From: Heloderma charlesbogerti
Lineage: Eukaryota > Chordata > Lepidosauria > Squamata > Helodermatidae
DNA length: 64,000 bases
Direction of reading: 5' to 3'
Assembly (NCBI GenBank): GCA_026122225.1
Contig: JANEZZ010000407.1
Coordinates: forward strand, 310,001 to 374,000
Position 1 is the stretch's first letter, and each line of letters begins with the position of its first letter. The notes under the pieces are model-generated. The model was not told the origin of the DNA. It saw only the letters and a program-made list of their open reading frames with translations, and made no database searches. This document shows, piece after piece, positions 21,810 through 33,735 of the stretch. The translations under genes and the position numbers were made by a program.

Positions 21810-22766
21810 GTGATGCTCAAAATCCTACAAGCTAGACTTCAGCAGTACGTGAACCGAGAACTACCGGAAGTACAATCTGGGTTTCGAAGAGGCAGAGGAA
21901 CTACAGAGCAAATCACCAACATTCGCTGGATCATGGAGAAAGCAAGAGAATTGCAGCAAAACGTCTATTTCTGCTTCATTGACTACACTAAAGTCTTTGA
22001 TTGTGTGGATCACAACAAACTGTGGCAAATTCTTAAAGTGATGGGAGTACCAGACCACCTTACCTGTCTCCTGAGAAAACTGTACGAGGGTCAAGAAGCA
22101 ACAGTAAGAACCAGACATGGAACAACTGAGTGGTTCAAAATTGGGAAAGGAGTACGACAAGGCTGTATACTGTCGCCCTGCTTATTTAATTTATATGCAG
22201 AGTACCTCATGAGAAACGCCGGGTTGGCTGAATCACAGGTCGGAATTAAGATTACCCGGAGAATTATCAACAACCTCCGATATGCAGACAATACCACCCT
22301 AATGGCAGAAAGCGAAGAGGATCTAAAGAGCCTCTTGTTGAGGGTGAAAGAGGAGAGTGCAAAAGCTGGTTTCAAACTCAACATTAAAAAAACAAAGATC
22401 ATGGCATCTGGCCCCATCACTTCCTGGCATATGGAAGGGAAAGAAATGGAAGCAGTGACAGATTTTACTTTCTTGGGCTCCAAGATCACCGCAGACGGTG
22501 ACTGTAGCCATGAAATTAAAAGACGCTTGCTCCTTGGGAGGAAAGCTATGGCAAACCTAGACAGCATAGTCAGAAGCAGAGACATCACCTTGCCGACAAA
22601 GGTCCATCTAATCAAAGCTATGGTTTTCCCGGTAGTAATGTATGGCTGTGAGAGCTGGACTATAAGGAAGGCTGAGCACCAAATAATTGATGCTTTCGAA
22701 CTGTGGTGCTGGAGAAGACTCTTACGAGTCCCCTGGACTGCAAGGAGGTCAAATCTGTCATCCTAA
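21810..22766 (+). pseudogene. BovB reverse-transcriptase frame
   Basis: The 318-codon frame covers RT motifs from SGFRRGRGTTEQI through CFIDYTKVFDCVDHNKLW and GVRQGCILSPCLF to GCESWTIRKAE. The catalytic YADD reads YADN, so even in frame the enzyme would lack one metal-binding aspartate. The thumb and C-terminal region are shifted after 22760. Confidence 0.87.
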
Positions 22767-23023
22767 GGAAATCAACCCTGAGTGCTCATTGGAAGGACAG
22801 ATACTGAAGCTCAAATATTTTGGCCACCTAATGCGAAGAGAAAACTCTCTGGAAAAGACCATGATGCTGGGAAAGACCGAAGGCAAAATAGCGTCACCGA
22901 TGCAATGAATATGAACTTGAGCACGCCCCTGGGGGAGAGCGCAGGACAGGAAGGCCTGGCGTGCTATTATCCATGGGGTCACAAAGAGTCGGACACGACT
23001 GAATGACTGAACAACAAAGAACA

Positions 23024-23326
23024 AAGTCGCCAAAATCTGTGCTGAAACTGGACTCAACTGGCCAGATGCTCTAACTTTGGCCCTGATAAATATACATGCC
23101 ACTACACGCCGACAAACTGCTCTGTGCCCATGAGATCCTTATAAAGAAGCCCATGAGATCCCCGTCTTCAGCACCTATTAAAGAACATCTTCCTAACCTG
23201 CATTTGAGCAATGAGATTGTGGTAAAACTATTACCAAGCATTAATGAAGTGTGTGAAGGCTTTCCATTCACAGCTTTAAAAGCATTTCCTGATGTTCCTA
23301 CGATAGTGTCACAACCTGTAGCCTAG
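23024..23326 (+). pseudogene. pol: Integrase continuation of second provirus
   Basis: CAETGLNWPDALTLAL followed by HEILIKKPMRSP are standard features of the class I retroviral integrase after the catalytic core. One frame change lies near 23122. The reading resumes exactly where BovB interrupted the integrase at 19842. Confidence 0.75.
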
Positions 23327-23793
23327 AGATTGAGTCCACATCAAAGTCCATCAGACTTCCCTTTAGCCTCACTGGAAAAGACCCCATCAGATGCTGTTGA
23401 CCACCCACACCACTGTGAAGCTGCAAACACAGCCTACCTGGATCCCCACATCCCACTGCAAGAAAGTGTTACCCCTGGAGACGACATGCCCCCAATGCTG
23501 GATGTGTCCTAACACAGAGTTCATCAGCCCTATAGGTCATTTTGGACCCAGAAAGAGAAGAACATCTCCGTTTGCCATCATGGTACTGGCTTGTTGCCCT
23601 TTTTCCTGTCATTGTGTGAAATCTTCTTAGACATTTGGGCCCTTTGGCCTCCTCTGGATAAAAAATAGCCACCTCTAAAAAGACCAGTGGTGAGCCAAGC
23701 GCTTCCTGGCAAGGTGAGCATAAGCCTAGCAGTGAGCCTAGCTCCTGTTAGTGAAGAAAGAGTTGTCTCAGCATCCACAAGAGGTACATTCTC

Positions 23794-23902
23794 ATGATGG
23801 GGCACACCTGCATCCTGCTCCTGCTTAGCATCTTCTGTATCCTGAAAGCAGAGAACACTTTCCTGAAAGTAGTGAACCACATTCAAGTGGACTTAAATGT
23901 AT
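23794..23902 (+). pseudogene. env: Probable env leader of second provirus
   Basis: The frame MMGHTCILLLLSIFCILKAE looks like a secretion signal at the start of an envelope gene, placed shortly after the integrase as expected. It stops after about 36 codons. Sequence 23327-23793 between integrase and this leader has no clear motif. Confidence 0.45.
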
Positions 23903-24022
23903 AGACCTGCTAAATCTAGAGCCATGCGCCTGTCCATGCCCATAGAAGCACACCAATGATTCAAATCCCACTAAATCAGACTATCATGATTAAACCCTAT
24001 TATCTAGATCTACCAGAAACAG

Positions 24023-24847
24023 AATCAGAGGTCGGAATTAAGATTGCCGGGAGAATTATCAACAACCTCCGATATGCAGACGATACCACCCTAATGGCAG
24101 AAAGCGAAGAGGATTGAAAGAGCCTCTTGTTGAGGGTGAAAGAGGAGAGTGCAAAAGCTGGTTTGAAACTCAACATTAAAAAAACTAAGATCATGTCATC
24201 TGGCCCCATCACTTCCTGGCATATAGAAGGGGAAGAAATGGAAGCAGTGACAGATTTTGCTTTCTTGGGCTCCAAGATCACTGCAGACGGTGACTGTAGC
24301 CATGAAATTAAAAGACGCTTGCTCCTTGGGAGGAAAGCTATGGCCAACCTAGACAGCATAGTAAGAAGCAGAGACATCACCTTGCCGACAAAGGTCCGTC
24401 TAATCAAAGCTATGGTTTTCCCAGTAGTTAAGTATGGCTGTGAGAGCTGGACTATAAGGAAGGCTGAGCGCCGAAGAATTGATGCTTTCGAACTGTGGTG
24501 CTGGAGAAGACTCTTACAGGTCCCCTGGACTGCAAGGAGGTCAAATCGGTCCATCCTAAAAGAAATCAACCCTGAGTGCTCATTGGAAGGACAGATAATG
24601 AAGCTGAAGCTCCAATATTTTGGCCACCTAATGCGAAGAGAAAACTCCCTGGAAAAGACCCTGATGCTGGGAAAGATTGCAGGCAAAAGGAGAAGGGGAC
24701 GTCAGAGGATGAGATGGCTAGATAGCATCACGGATGCAATGAATATGAACTTGAGCACGCTCCGGGAGAGAGCGCAGGACAGGAAGGCCTGGCGTGCTAT
24801 GGTCAATGGGGTCACGAAGAGTCAGACACGACTGAACAACAACAACA
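24023..24847 (+). mobile_element. RTE-BovB LINE, 5'-truncated, 0.8 kb
   Basis: Begins in RT at the YADD box and runs to the 3' end. It is flanked by the 11-bp duplication ACCAGAAACAG (24012-24022 and 24848-24858). The frame 24127-25035 is open from within RT through the element's end and runs on into the env tail by chance. One TGA lies at about 24116. Confidence 0.92.
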
Positions 24848-24858
24848 ACCAGAAACAG

Positions 24859-25080
24859 CCACCTAGCAAGATATGCAATGTAATAAGCATAACTGTTGTT
24901 TGTATTGTTTTGTTCCAGGTAACCATTGCTTTGATTAGATGTTGTATCAAATTCCTCACTGAAACCACACATAAAACTGAACTGAACCAGATGGAGACGC
25001 AAGAGAGAGAAAGAAAGAGAATGAACAACTCATAAAAATACAAGCACAGACGGTGAGCCTGATAGGCCAAAGGGGGGATT
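24859..25080 (+). pseudogene. env: Env membrane span and tail plus polypurine tract of second provirus
   Basis: A hydrophobic span (ISITVVCIVLFQVTIALI) and a charged tail end at a stop near 25033. The polypurine tract AAAGGGGGGATT follows about 35 bp later and a TG follows it. This matches an env C-terminus and LTR border. The surface and ectodomain parts are missing, so env is internally deleted as well as split by BovB. Confidence 0.65.
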
Positions 25081-25083
25081 GTG

Positions 25084-25985
25084 AATCATAGAATCATAGA
25101 ATAGTAGGGTTGGAAGAGGCCTACAAGGCCATCGAGTCCAACCCCCTGCTCAGTGCAGGAATCCAAGTCAGAGCATCCCTGACAGGTGGCTGTCCAGCCT
25201 CATCTTGAACGCCTCCAGTGTGGGAGAGCCCACCACCTCCCCAGGTCATTGGTTCCATTGTCGTATTGCTCTAACAGTCAGGAAGTTTTTCCTGATGTTC
25301 AGCCAGAATCTGGCTTCCTGTAACTTGAGCCCATTATTCCGTGTCCTGCACTCTGGGATGATCGAGAAGAGATCCTGGCCTTCCTCTCTGTGACAACCTT
25401 TCGAGTACTTGAAAGGTGCTATCCTATCTCCCCTGTCTTCTCTTCTCCAAGCTAAACATGCCCAGTGCTTTCCGTCTCTCTTCATAGGGCTTTGTTTCCA
25501 GTCCCCTGATCATCTTTGTTGCCCTCCTCTGAACCCTCCCTAGCTTGTCTGCATCCTTCTTAAAGTGTGGTGCCCAGAACTGGACACAGTACTCCAGATG
25601 AGGCCTAACCAGTGCTGAGTAGAGGGGAACTAGCACTTCCCGGGATTTGGAAGCTATTAATGCAGCCCAAAATAGCATTTGCCTTTTTTGCAGCCACATC
25701 ACATTGTTGCCTCGTATTCAGCTTGTGATCAACAACAATTCCAAGATCCTTCTCGCTTGTAGTGTTGTTGAGCCACGTATTGCCCATCTTGTAACTGTGC
25801 CTTTGGTTTCTTTTTCCTCGGTGCAGAACTTGGCATTTATCCTTATTAAATGTCATTCTGTTGTTTTCTGCCCAGCGCTCCAGTCTATCCAGATCACTTT
25901 GAATTTTGTTTGTCTTCCAAAGTATTAGCTATCCCGCCCAATTCTGTGTCATCTGCAAATCTGATCAGCATTCCCTCCACCTCCT
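25084..25985 (-). mobile_element. CR1 LINE 3' fragment
   Basis: Antisense copy with the ATTCTATG-type end at left and a post-RT domain ([20 protein letters not shown]). It is truncated inside the RT domain after the TKLGG region. It lies within 3-4 bp of the expected LTR start of the second provirus. Confidence 0.88.
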
Positions 25986-26019
25986 CCACCTGTTCTTGTA
26001 TAGGACCCCTATACAAATC

Positions 26020-26671
26020 TATCGTGTGATCACACTTGGAAATACTGTGTCCAGTTCTGGTCACCACACCTAAAAAAAGGTATTGTACAGCTGGAAAAAG
26101 TGCAGAAAAGGAGAACTAAAATGATCAAGAGCCTGGAGCAGCTCCCCTATGAGAGAAGGTTAGAAAAGCTGGGTTTGTTTCGTTTCGAAAAAAGGAGGGT
26201 GAGAGGAGAAATGATAGAGGTCCACAAAATTATGCATGGTGTGGAAAATGTGGATAGGGAGACATTTTTCTCCCTCTCTCAAAATACTAGAATCCGGGGC
26301 CACCCTATGAAGCTGATTGGTGGAGATTCAGGACAGATAAAAGGAAGTACCTTCTTCACACAGCGCATAGTTAAACTATGGAATTAGCTACCACAGGATT
26401 TAGTGATGGCCACCAATTTTGATGGACGAATTCCTGGTGGAAAAGGCTATCAGTGGCTACTAGTCCTGACGACTATGCGCTACCTCCAGTACCAGAGGCA
26501 GTGAGCCTATGTGCACCAGTTGCTGGGAAACATGGGTGCGAGGGTGCTGTTGCACTCATGCCCTGCTTGTGGGTTCCCGGTCAACAGCTGGTTGGCCACT
26601 GTGTGAACCGAATGCTGGACTAGATGGACCCTTGGTCTGATCCATCATTAGGGCTCTTGTGTTCTTATGAA
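26020..26671 (+). mobile_element. L3/CR1-like LINE 3' fragment
   Basis: The coding end (MIKSLEQLPYERRLEKLGLF, GEMIEVHKIMHGVENVDRE) and a distinct 3' end (ggactagatggacccttggt to gttcttatga) differ from the main CR1 family. Related pieces occur at 40956, 53800, 55798 and 59095-60705. A short A-rich block separates it from the CR1 to its left. Confidence 0.78.
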
Positions 26672-26805
26672 ATTTGACAGTTTAAGCCTTGAAGGATGGA
26701 GCAATGTACACAATGATCCAGGATCCAATGGTTGTGTGACAACAGAAGATGAGGTTGCAGAAACACTGAATACATCGGGAAATGCTCATACAGCAGAATA
26801 TTTAA

Positions 26806-26870
26806 CATTTATTCATTCATTCCATTTCTATACTGCCCAATAGCCGAAGCTCTCTGAGCAGTTCACAAAA
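26806..26870 (-). mobile_element. L2 3'-tail insertion in the hAT
   Basis: A 65-bp antisense L2 end (ccatttctatactgcccaat, agccgaagctctctgagc) sits between two in-frame hAT blocks. Confidence 0.8.
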
Positions 26871-27020
26871 AGAAGTGGCAGTGAGAGCTGTAATAAACTG
26901 TGAACCAAAATTCAAGTGTCATGTGCCTCGTTTTGTCACAGACAATGCTGCAGATGTAGCAATCATTTATTTATTTACAATATTTGCATACCACTCCATA
27001 TCTAAAACTGATTTAGATAT

Positions 27021-27680
27021 GATCTTGGAATTGTTGTCGATCACAAGATGAATATGAGGCAACAATGTGATGTGGCTGCAAAAAAGGCCAGTGCTCTTTT
27101 GGGCTGCATTCATAGAAGCATCGCTTCCAAATCCCAGGAAGTACTAGTTCCCCTCTACTCTGCACTGGTTAGGCCTCATCTGGAATACTGTGTCCAGTTC
27201 TGGGCACCACACTTTAAGAAGGATGCCGACAGACTGGAGAGGGTTCAGAGGAGTGCAACAAAGATGATCAGGGGACTGGAAACAAAGCCCTATGAGGAGG
27301 GATTGAAAGAACTGGGCACGTTTAGCCTTGAGAAGACTGAGCGGAGATATGATAGCACTCTTCAAGTACTTGAAAGGTTGTCACAGGGAAGAAGGCCAGG
27401 ATCTCTTCTTGATCATCCCAGAGTGCAGGACACGGAATAATGGGCTCAAGTGACAGGAAGCCAGATTCTGGCTAAACATCAGGAAAAACTTCCTGACTTT
27501 TAGAGCAATACGACAATGGAACCAATTACCTAGGGAGGTGGTGGGCTCACTGGAGGCGTTCAAGACGAGGCTGGACAGCCATCTGTCAGGGATGCTCTGA
27601 CTTGGATTCCTGCACTGAGCAGGGGGTTGGACTTGATGGCCTTGTAGGCCCCTTCCAACCCTACTATTCTATGATTCTAT
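27021..27680 (+). mobile_element. CR1 3' fragment inside the L2-B
   Basis: Post-RT frame 27048-27440 ([40 protein letters not shown]) plus the complete CR1 3' UTR ending ctattctatgattctatgat. Confidence 0.88.
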
Positions 27681-28602
27681 GATTTTGGAGCAGTGAACAC
27701 AAAAGAAAAACATTAAGAATAAAAGGTTAAAACACCATATTAAAATTATGCTTCAAAAAAACAACAACAACCAGAATGCCAACTGTGGCTGGCTAACGAA
27801 GGCTTTCTGGAAAAGAACTCTTTTCAGGAGGCACCAGAAACAACACAGTGTTGGTGCCTATCTGACCTCCAGGGATAAGGAGTTCCAAAGACAGGGGGCC
27901 ACCACACTGAAGGCTCTTCTCTTGGTGGACTCCAATCGGGCCATGGATCCATGTAGAACCACCTGGGACATGCCCTGTGATGACCTCAGGGACCAGGCAG
28001 CTTGGTAAGGAAGAAGACACTCTCTCAGGTATCCTGGTCCAACGTTTAGGGCTTTGTACACTAGTTCTAAAACCTTAAACCTGGCCCGGTAGCGAATAGG
28101 CAGCCAGTGCAGTTCCCTCAGCAAAGGAGTTACATGCTGAAAAGGAGCAGCTCCCAACAACAGCTGAGCTGCTGTGTTCTGCACTAGCTCCAGCTTCCAG
28201 ACCAGCCTTAAGGGCAGCCCCACATAGAGTGCATTGCAGTAATCCAATCTTGAACTTACCAGTGCCTGTACCACTGTGGCCAAGCTATCCCTGTCCAGGA
28301 GAGGTCATAGTTGGCGAACCAGACAAAGCTGATAAAAGGCACTCCGAGCCACCGTAGCCACTTGGGCCTCCAGCGACAATGATGGACCTAAGAGTACCCC
28401 CAAACTATGGACCTGATCTTTCAGAGGGAGTGTAACCCCATCCAGAACAGGCAATGAACCTATTTCTTGGAGTCAGGAACCACTTACCCACAGAGCTTCT
28501 GTCTTGCCAGGATTCAGTTTGTTTACTGGCCCTCATCCAGCCCATTACTGAGGTCAGACACTAGCCCAGGACTTGCAGCCTCTCCTGTCATCCCCTGCCA
28601 CC

Positions 28603-28884
28603 CCAGAGTGCAGGACACAGAATAATGGGCTCAAGTTCAAGGAAGCCAGATTCCGGCTGAACATCAGGAAAAATTTCCTGACTGTTAGAGCAGTATGACA
28701 ATGGAACCAATTACCTAGGGAGGTGGTGGGCTCTCCCACACTGGAGGCCTTCAAGACGAGGCTGGACAGCCATCTGTCAGGGATGCTCTGACTTGGATTC
28801 CTGCATTGAGCAGGGGGTTGGACTCGATGGCCTTGTAGGCCCTTTTCAACCCTACTATTCTATGATTCCATGATTCTATGATTC
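28603..28884 (+). mobile_element. CR1 3'-end fragment inside the L2-B
   Basis: The last 280 bp of CR1 (agagtgcaggacacagaata onward), ending in an expanded ATTCTATGAT microsatellite. Confidence 0.88.
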
Positions 28885-29645
28885 CTGATTCAGATGTCAC
28901 AGGGAGACAGAGCTGTGTGTCATCAGTATACTGCTAGCACTTGGCTCGAAATCCCCTAAGGACTTCTCCCAGCGGCTTCATATAGATGTTAAACAACATC
29001 GGGGACAAGATGGTACCCTGCAGAACCCCATAGCTCAACTGCCAAGGGGCCAAGGAATGGTCACCCAATGTTACCCTCTGAAATCGGCCCCACAGGTAGG
29101 ACCGGAACCACTGTAACACAATGCCTCCGATACCCATCCCACAGAGTCAGTCCAGGAGGATACCATGGTCAATGGTATCAAAAGCCGATGAGAGGTCAAG
29201 CAGAATTAACAGGGTTGTAGTCCCCCTGTCCCTCTAAAATGAGAAGATATCTAAATGAGTAATTAAAATGAGAAGATAGTTAAAAGAACAGAAGGAACCT
29301 CCTTAATAACATCAGGCTGCAGTGACCATTTAATGCATCTCTTATCCAAACATAAGTACTCCAGGATTAAAAGGAAGCATTTTGTTGAAATGCTTTTGTT
29401 GAAAAATACTTCCATAACAATCATTTTGCTTTGGCTTCACTGAGGAGAGCACGAGGAACCCAACTAATTCTCCCTCAAGATGTTGATAATTCTGAGGTTG
29501 ATAATTTTGAAAAATTTATTAACTGGCCTATTCTCATTTAAAAATGTGAAAACCCATGATAAAATAGACGGAAGTATCTCATCCAAAGTATCTAACACCA
29601 GATTAAAGAGGAACAGAGAAGACAGTAAACTGAAGCCTATATCCA

Positions 29646-30925
29646 TTTTGTTGTTCAGTCGTTAAGTCGTGTCCAACTCTTCGTGTCCCCATAGACCATA
29701 GCACACCAGGCCTTCCTGTCCTCCGCTCTCTCCCAGAGTGTGCTCAAGTCCGTATTCATTGCATCGGTGATGCTATCTAGCCATCTCATCCTCTGCCGTC
29801 CCCTTCTCCTTTTGCCTTCAATCTTTCCCAGCATCAGGGTCTTTTCCAGAGAGTTTTCTCTTCGCATTAGGTGGCCAAAATATTTGAGCTTCAGCTTCAG
29901 GATCTGTCCTTCCAATGAGCACTCAGGGTTGATTTCCTTTAAGACTGATTGATCTGACCTCCTTGCAGTCCAGGGGACTCGTAAGAGTCTTCTCCAGCAC
30001 CACAGTTTGAAAGCATCAATTCTTCGGTGCTCAGCCTTCCTTACAGTCCGGCTCCCACAGCCATACATTACTACTGGGAAAACCATAGCTTTGATTAGAC
30101 GGACCTTTGTCGGCAAGGTGATGTCTCTGCTTCTTACTATGCTGTCTAGGTTTGCCATAGCTTTCCTCCCAAGGAGCAAGCGTCTTTTAATTTCATGGCT
30201 ACAGTCACCGCCTGCAGTGATCTTGGAGCCCAAGAAAATACAATCTGTCACTGCTTCCATTTCTTCCCCTTCTATATGCCAGGAAGTGATGGGGCCAGAT
30301 GCCATGATCTTAGTTTTTTTTAATGTTGAGTTTCAAACCAGCTTTTGCACTCTCCACTTTCACCCTTAACACGAGGCTCTTTCAATCCTCTTCACTTTCT
30401 GCCATTAGGGTGGTATCGTCTGCGTATCGGAGGTTGTTGATAATTCTCCCAGCAATCTTAATTCCGACCTGTGATTCATCCAACCCGGCATGGGTTTCTC
30501 ATGATGTACTTTGCATAGAAGTTAAATAAGCAGGGTGACAATATGCAGCCTTGTCGTACTCCTTTCCCAATTTTGAACCAAGCGGTTGTTCCATGTCCGG
30601 TTCTTACTGTTGCTTCTTGACCCTCGTACAGGTTTCTCAGGAGACAGGTAAGGTGGTCTGGTACCCCCATCTCTTTCAGAATTTGCCACACTTTGTTGTG
30701 ATCCACACAATCAAAGGCTTTAGCGTAGTCAATGAAGCGGAAATAGACATTTTTCTGGAATTCTCTTGCTTTCTCCATGATCCAACGAATGTTGGTGCTT
30801 TGATCTCTAGTTCCTCTGCCTCTTCGAAACCCCACTTGTACTTCCGGTAGTTCTCGGTTCACGTACTGCTGAAGCCTAGCTTGTAGGATTTTGAGCATCA
30901 CCTTGCTGGCATGTGAAATGAGGCA
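29646..30925 (-). mobile_element. RTE-BovB LINE, 5'-truncated, 1.28 kb, inserted in the hAT
   Basis: The BovB 3' end is at left (gttgttcagtcgttaagtcg) and the sequence extends back into RT. Frames 30943-30476 and 30305-29655 cover SKVMLKILQARLQQYVNREL, CFDYA-type RT motifs and SWTxRKAE-type C-terminus. A 5-bp duplication ATCCA flanks it (29641-29645 and 30926-30930). Removing it joins hAT sequence ending KPIS to ALDKLQ. Confidence 0.9.
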
Positions 30926-31076
30926 ATCCATAGCCTTAGACAAACTTCAGAGGAACAGTTGCTGCATTGCTAATGCTGTTGAAATTTGGAAGGTACTTCA
31001 AGAAACACTGAAAATAGAAATACCTAACCAGAAAGTTAAACTGCAGGCAATAAAGAAGCGGATGCCTCAAGCCAGT

Positions 31077-33735
31077 GGCAGCAGGAATCAAGAGGCTGGA
31101 GGAGCAACGAAACTCCTGCAGTGAAAAGAACATGGCTCCCGAGGCCGCGATGACTAGCACTCCCCGTCTCCTCCTCCCTTCTTGCTCCGACGGCCGCCGC
31201 TGCTGCTGCAGTCCAGGGAGGGAGTCCTCTTGCTCCGCAGCACGCTCAGCACCAGCAGTGGCAGGCGAGCACAGAACAGGGCGAGCTCCTCCAAACTGGC
31301 ACTCAGAAATAAAAAAATTCCGAGGCTCGGGCTTCTTCACTGCCCAGGGCGGCACCCAATCAGAACAGGACCCGAGTCTTCCCAATGGATGGGTCTTCAG
31401 GGGCACAGCAAGGACGTGCGGCCCCATGCCCCTCAGCATGCTGGGCGGCCTCAACTTCAGCTAGCCAGAGTACCGGGGGCGAGGGCTGCAGCAGCGCCCC
31501 AGAGCAGCCAGAGCCGTTTCCAAGCAAGAACATGAGGGGCTGCAGCGGAGAAGACGGACAGAGGCAGCTGGTGAAGATGATTGTGATCATTTTACCGGTA
31601 TGTGCCTAGAATTGTCTTCTCAATGCATTTGGGGGGTGGGGATCATTTCCCTCTTTGCAGCTGTGTGTTTTATTTATAAATGTGTTTCTGGCAGGGGTGG
31701 GGGGTTATTCCCTTCCTGTGGGCAGTAGCAGTTATTACTGGATTTCTGGGAGGAGGTCTGAGCCCCCATGTAGCGGGGGGGTCCCCAAATTCCCCAGTTT
31801 AATCTCCGCTTGCTCCCCCTCCCCCACCAGCGGATCCAACCTCTCAGTAAAACTGCCGCTTGGAGCCATGCAGTTTGGATTCTTATGTACTTCCCAGAAC
31901 TTTAAAATCCAAACTGAGGCCCCAAGTCCTGGTTTTAGTGAGTGACCAGATTGGCCGCCAGAAGCAGCCTTCGTTTACAAAGAAAAAGAGAGGAACTGAT
32001 TAGGGAACGTAGCGCCCTTTGCAAATCAGCAGCCGACTCCCACCGAGGGCTGCAGCTGCCACTGATCTCTCCATTTCTCACTGCAGTTTTAGCTCTCTTT
32101 GCATGTGTTTGTTTTAACCCCACCCCGCCTCCTCCTCCTCCTCCTCCTCCCCGCCACTGGGCTGCTGAGCAATTGTGATTTTTTTACTTCATGAGTTGGA
32201 GTTTTTGCAAGTTACGGCTTCCAATGCGGAACAAGATGAAGGCTGCTCTTTTTTCTTCCCACTGGATTTTTGCAGGAAGTAGCGGGGAGGTGCTGGTACC
32301 AACTGTGCTTTTTACAAAAGCAAACACTTTTTTAAGAAGAGTTTTTTCTCCTCCTCTACTCAGAGAGGCAGTTTCCTACAAGCAGGACTTTCAAGCTAGG
32401 ATTGAGCAGGCTGTCTTCCAATGGGCGTAAACGGGAATGAAGCTAGTCAGCAATGGAGTAAACCCTTTTCCCCCTTCCTGTTGCATGGGGAAGGGTGAGT
32501 GGAGTAGTCCAATGTGCACTGGCAGCACACGCTTCAAGCTCCAAGATGAGCCTGGGGGGCGGGGGTCACGGTGGTCCACCCTTTCCCCCCTACTATGTCG
32601 AGCATGCAAGAGGGTGAGCTGATTGCACTGCGGGCGTGCCTTCAAGAAAGCGCACAGCGCACAGCTAAAGGCAAAGAATTACTGCTGTGTACATGGTTTT
32701 TAAGAATATTTTTCTCTGATTTGTTGCAAAAAGAGAAGGGTGAGCACCTGAGCCTATCCCTTCATCCTTTGAGCTAAGCAGCTGATACCCTGAGTGCTGT
32801 CTAAGGGAGAAGGGTAGTGCTGCTCAACTGGAATAAAAGTGCTCTGCAGATCTTTATAACTTCACAGAATTGGGGCACAGTATCTGCTCTGGTATTAAAA
32901 ACAAATTCCAGTGATGAGGCCTGAGCCTGAACTGCGCAGCTGAGGTTCAGTTGTATGTAGAAGTAACATTAATAATCAACTCTTCCAAGTGTTTCAAGCA
33001 CTTCACACACATTATATAGTGTAACCCTTATAACAATCCTTACATTCAGACAGCTCCCCCGAACTCTGTGGGCTCCATTCCCATTGAAAGAGGGGCCCCC
33101 TCAATGGACCATGAGGTCCAGGGTCTAAAACCACCCAGCTGCACCCCTGCCTGTGGGCGGGCCTTAACCAGTACAAAGTATTATCTTTAAATTCATTTAT
33201 GTGTAGATGGGGAAAAATCCCTCTTGTGGGTGGCCCTTAACCACTGAAATTTTTTCAACTTCATTTCTTGGGGGTGTGAGAACAAACATCACTTCTTCAG
33301 CACAAAGTTTTAAAAGACTCGCTTTCCGGGCCTGCTTGTTTTCCTGGGCCAAACACTCCATGCGGGCGTAAGCCAAAGCTTGCTTTCTGGTTTGCTTGAG
33401 CCAACACTCAACGTGTTGTTTTTTAAAGGCCCTCTTCCTGGCCTGCTCATTCTCTTGCTTAGATCCAATGCTCTGTGTATGTATGTGTTAGGTAAGTTGC
33501 AGGCTTGCTTTCCGGCATGGTCCTTAACTTGCAAGGGCCAAATGTGCCTTGTGGCCCTTTTCTTCTGTGGGCTCACCAGCTGTCTGGCTTAAACTAGGGC
33601 AAATTAACCTGAGTTTAAAACCTTTCCTTTCTCTGGAGAAATTCATGGGGGTGTAGTTGGCCCAGCCTCTGCTGACCCCCTTGGCTCCGGCCTCTGCCCC
33701 CCTAGTCACAGTCACTCCTCTGTACGCCAGTCGGA
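31077..33735. other. Unclassified 2.7-kb block between hAT coding pieces
   Basis: The first 480 bp (31130-31610) are strongly GC-rich with overlapping open frames on both strands (up to 172 codons), resembling a small CpG island. A CTC/CCT microsatellite follows at about 32127-32149. A degenerate repeat of TTTCCGGGCCTGCTT-like units lies at about 33317-33530. No known family or exon is recognised. It may be an inserted element with its own promoter, or sequence that belonged to the hAT element. Confidence 0.4.

Larger units (their letters stand above)
19843..23015 (+). mobile_element. RTE-BovB LINE, full length (3.17 kb), inactivated
   Basis: The 5' end ccccttcatggatcgctgcc and the 3' end gagtcggacacgactgaatg are both present, flanked by the 8-bp duplication AAAGAACA. 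The apurinic endonuclease part (20258-20962) has GTWNVRSMNQGK, IGDWNAKVGSQE and YTWTSPDGQYRN. The RT part (21810-22766) has GVRQGCILSPCLFNLYAEYL, a changed catalytic box (YADN instead of YADD near 22281), and GCESWTIRKAE. Stops and shifts at about 20212, 20843, 21430 and 22760 inactivate it. Confidence 0.93.
19681..25083 (+). mobile_element. Second degraded provirus (integrase and env), cut by two BovB LINEs
   Basis: The retroviral blocks are 19681-19842 (integrase core, IQIDFIQ...YVLVVV...YHPKPAGLVEKNN), 23024-24022 (integrase continuation CAETGLNWPDALTLAL, then an env leader) and 24859-25080 (env membrane span and tail, then polypurine tract AAAGGGGGGATT). They read on in order once the BovB copies at 19843-23015 and 24023-24847 are set aside. 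No LTR is recognised, because a CR1 starts within a few bases of the expected LTR start. Confidence 0.72.
26963..29236 (-). mobile_element. L2-B type LINE with two nested CR1 copies
   Basis: The antisense 3' tail (atttacaatatttgcatacc) and a post-RT frame (27858-28283: SRLDYCNALYVGLPLRLVWK, LHWLPIRYRARFK) lead to an RT remnant (28934-29137: [30 protein letters not shown]). It is related to but distinct from the L2 at 5022. CR1 copies interrupt it at about 27021-27680 and 28603-28884. The element sits inside the hAT transposase. Confidence 0.8.

Noticed and set aside
24127..25035. A 302-codon gene spanning 24127-25035
   Set aside because: It is a BovB fragment running by chance through its target duplication into a retroviral env tail.
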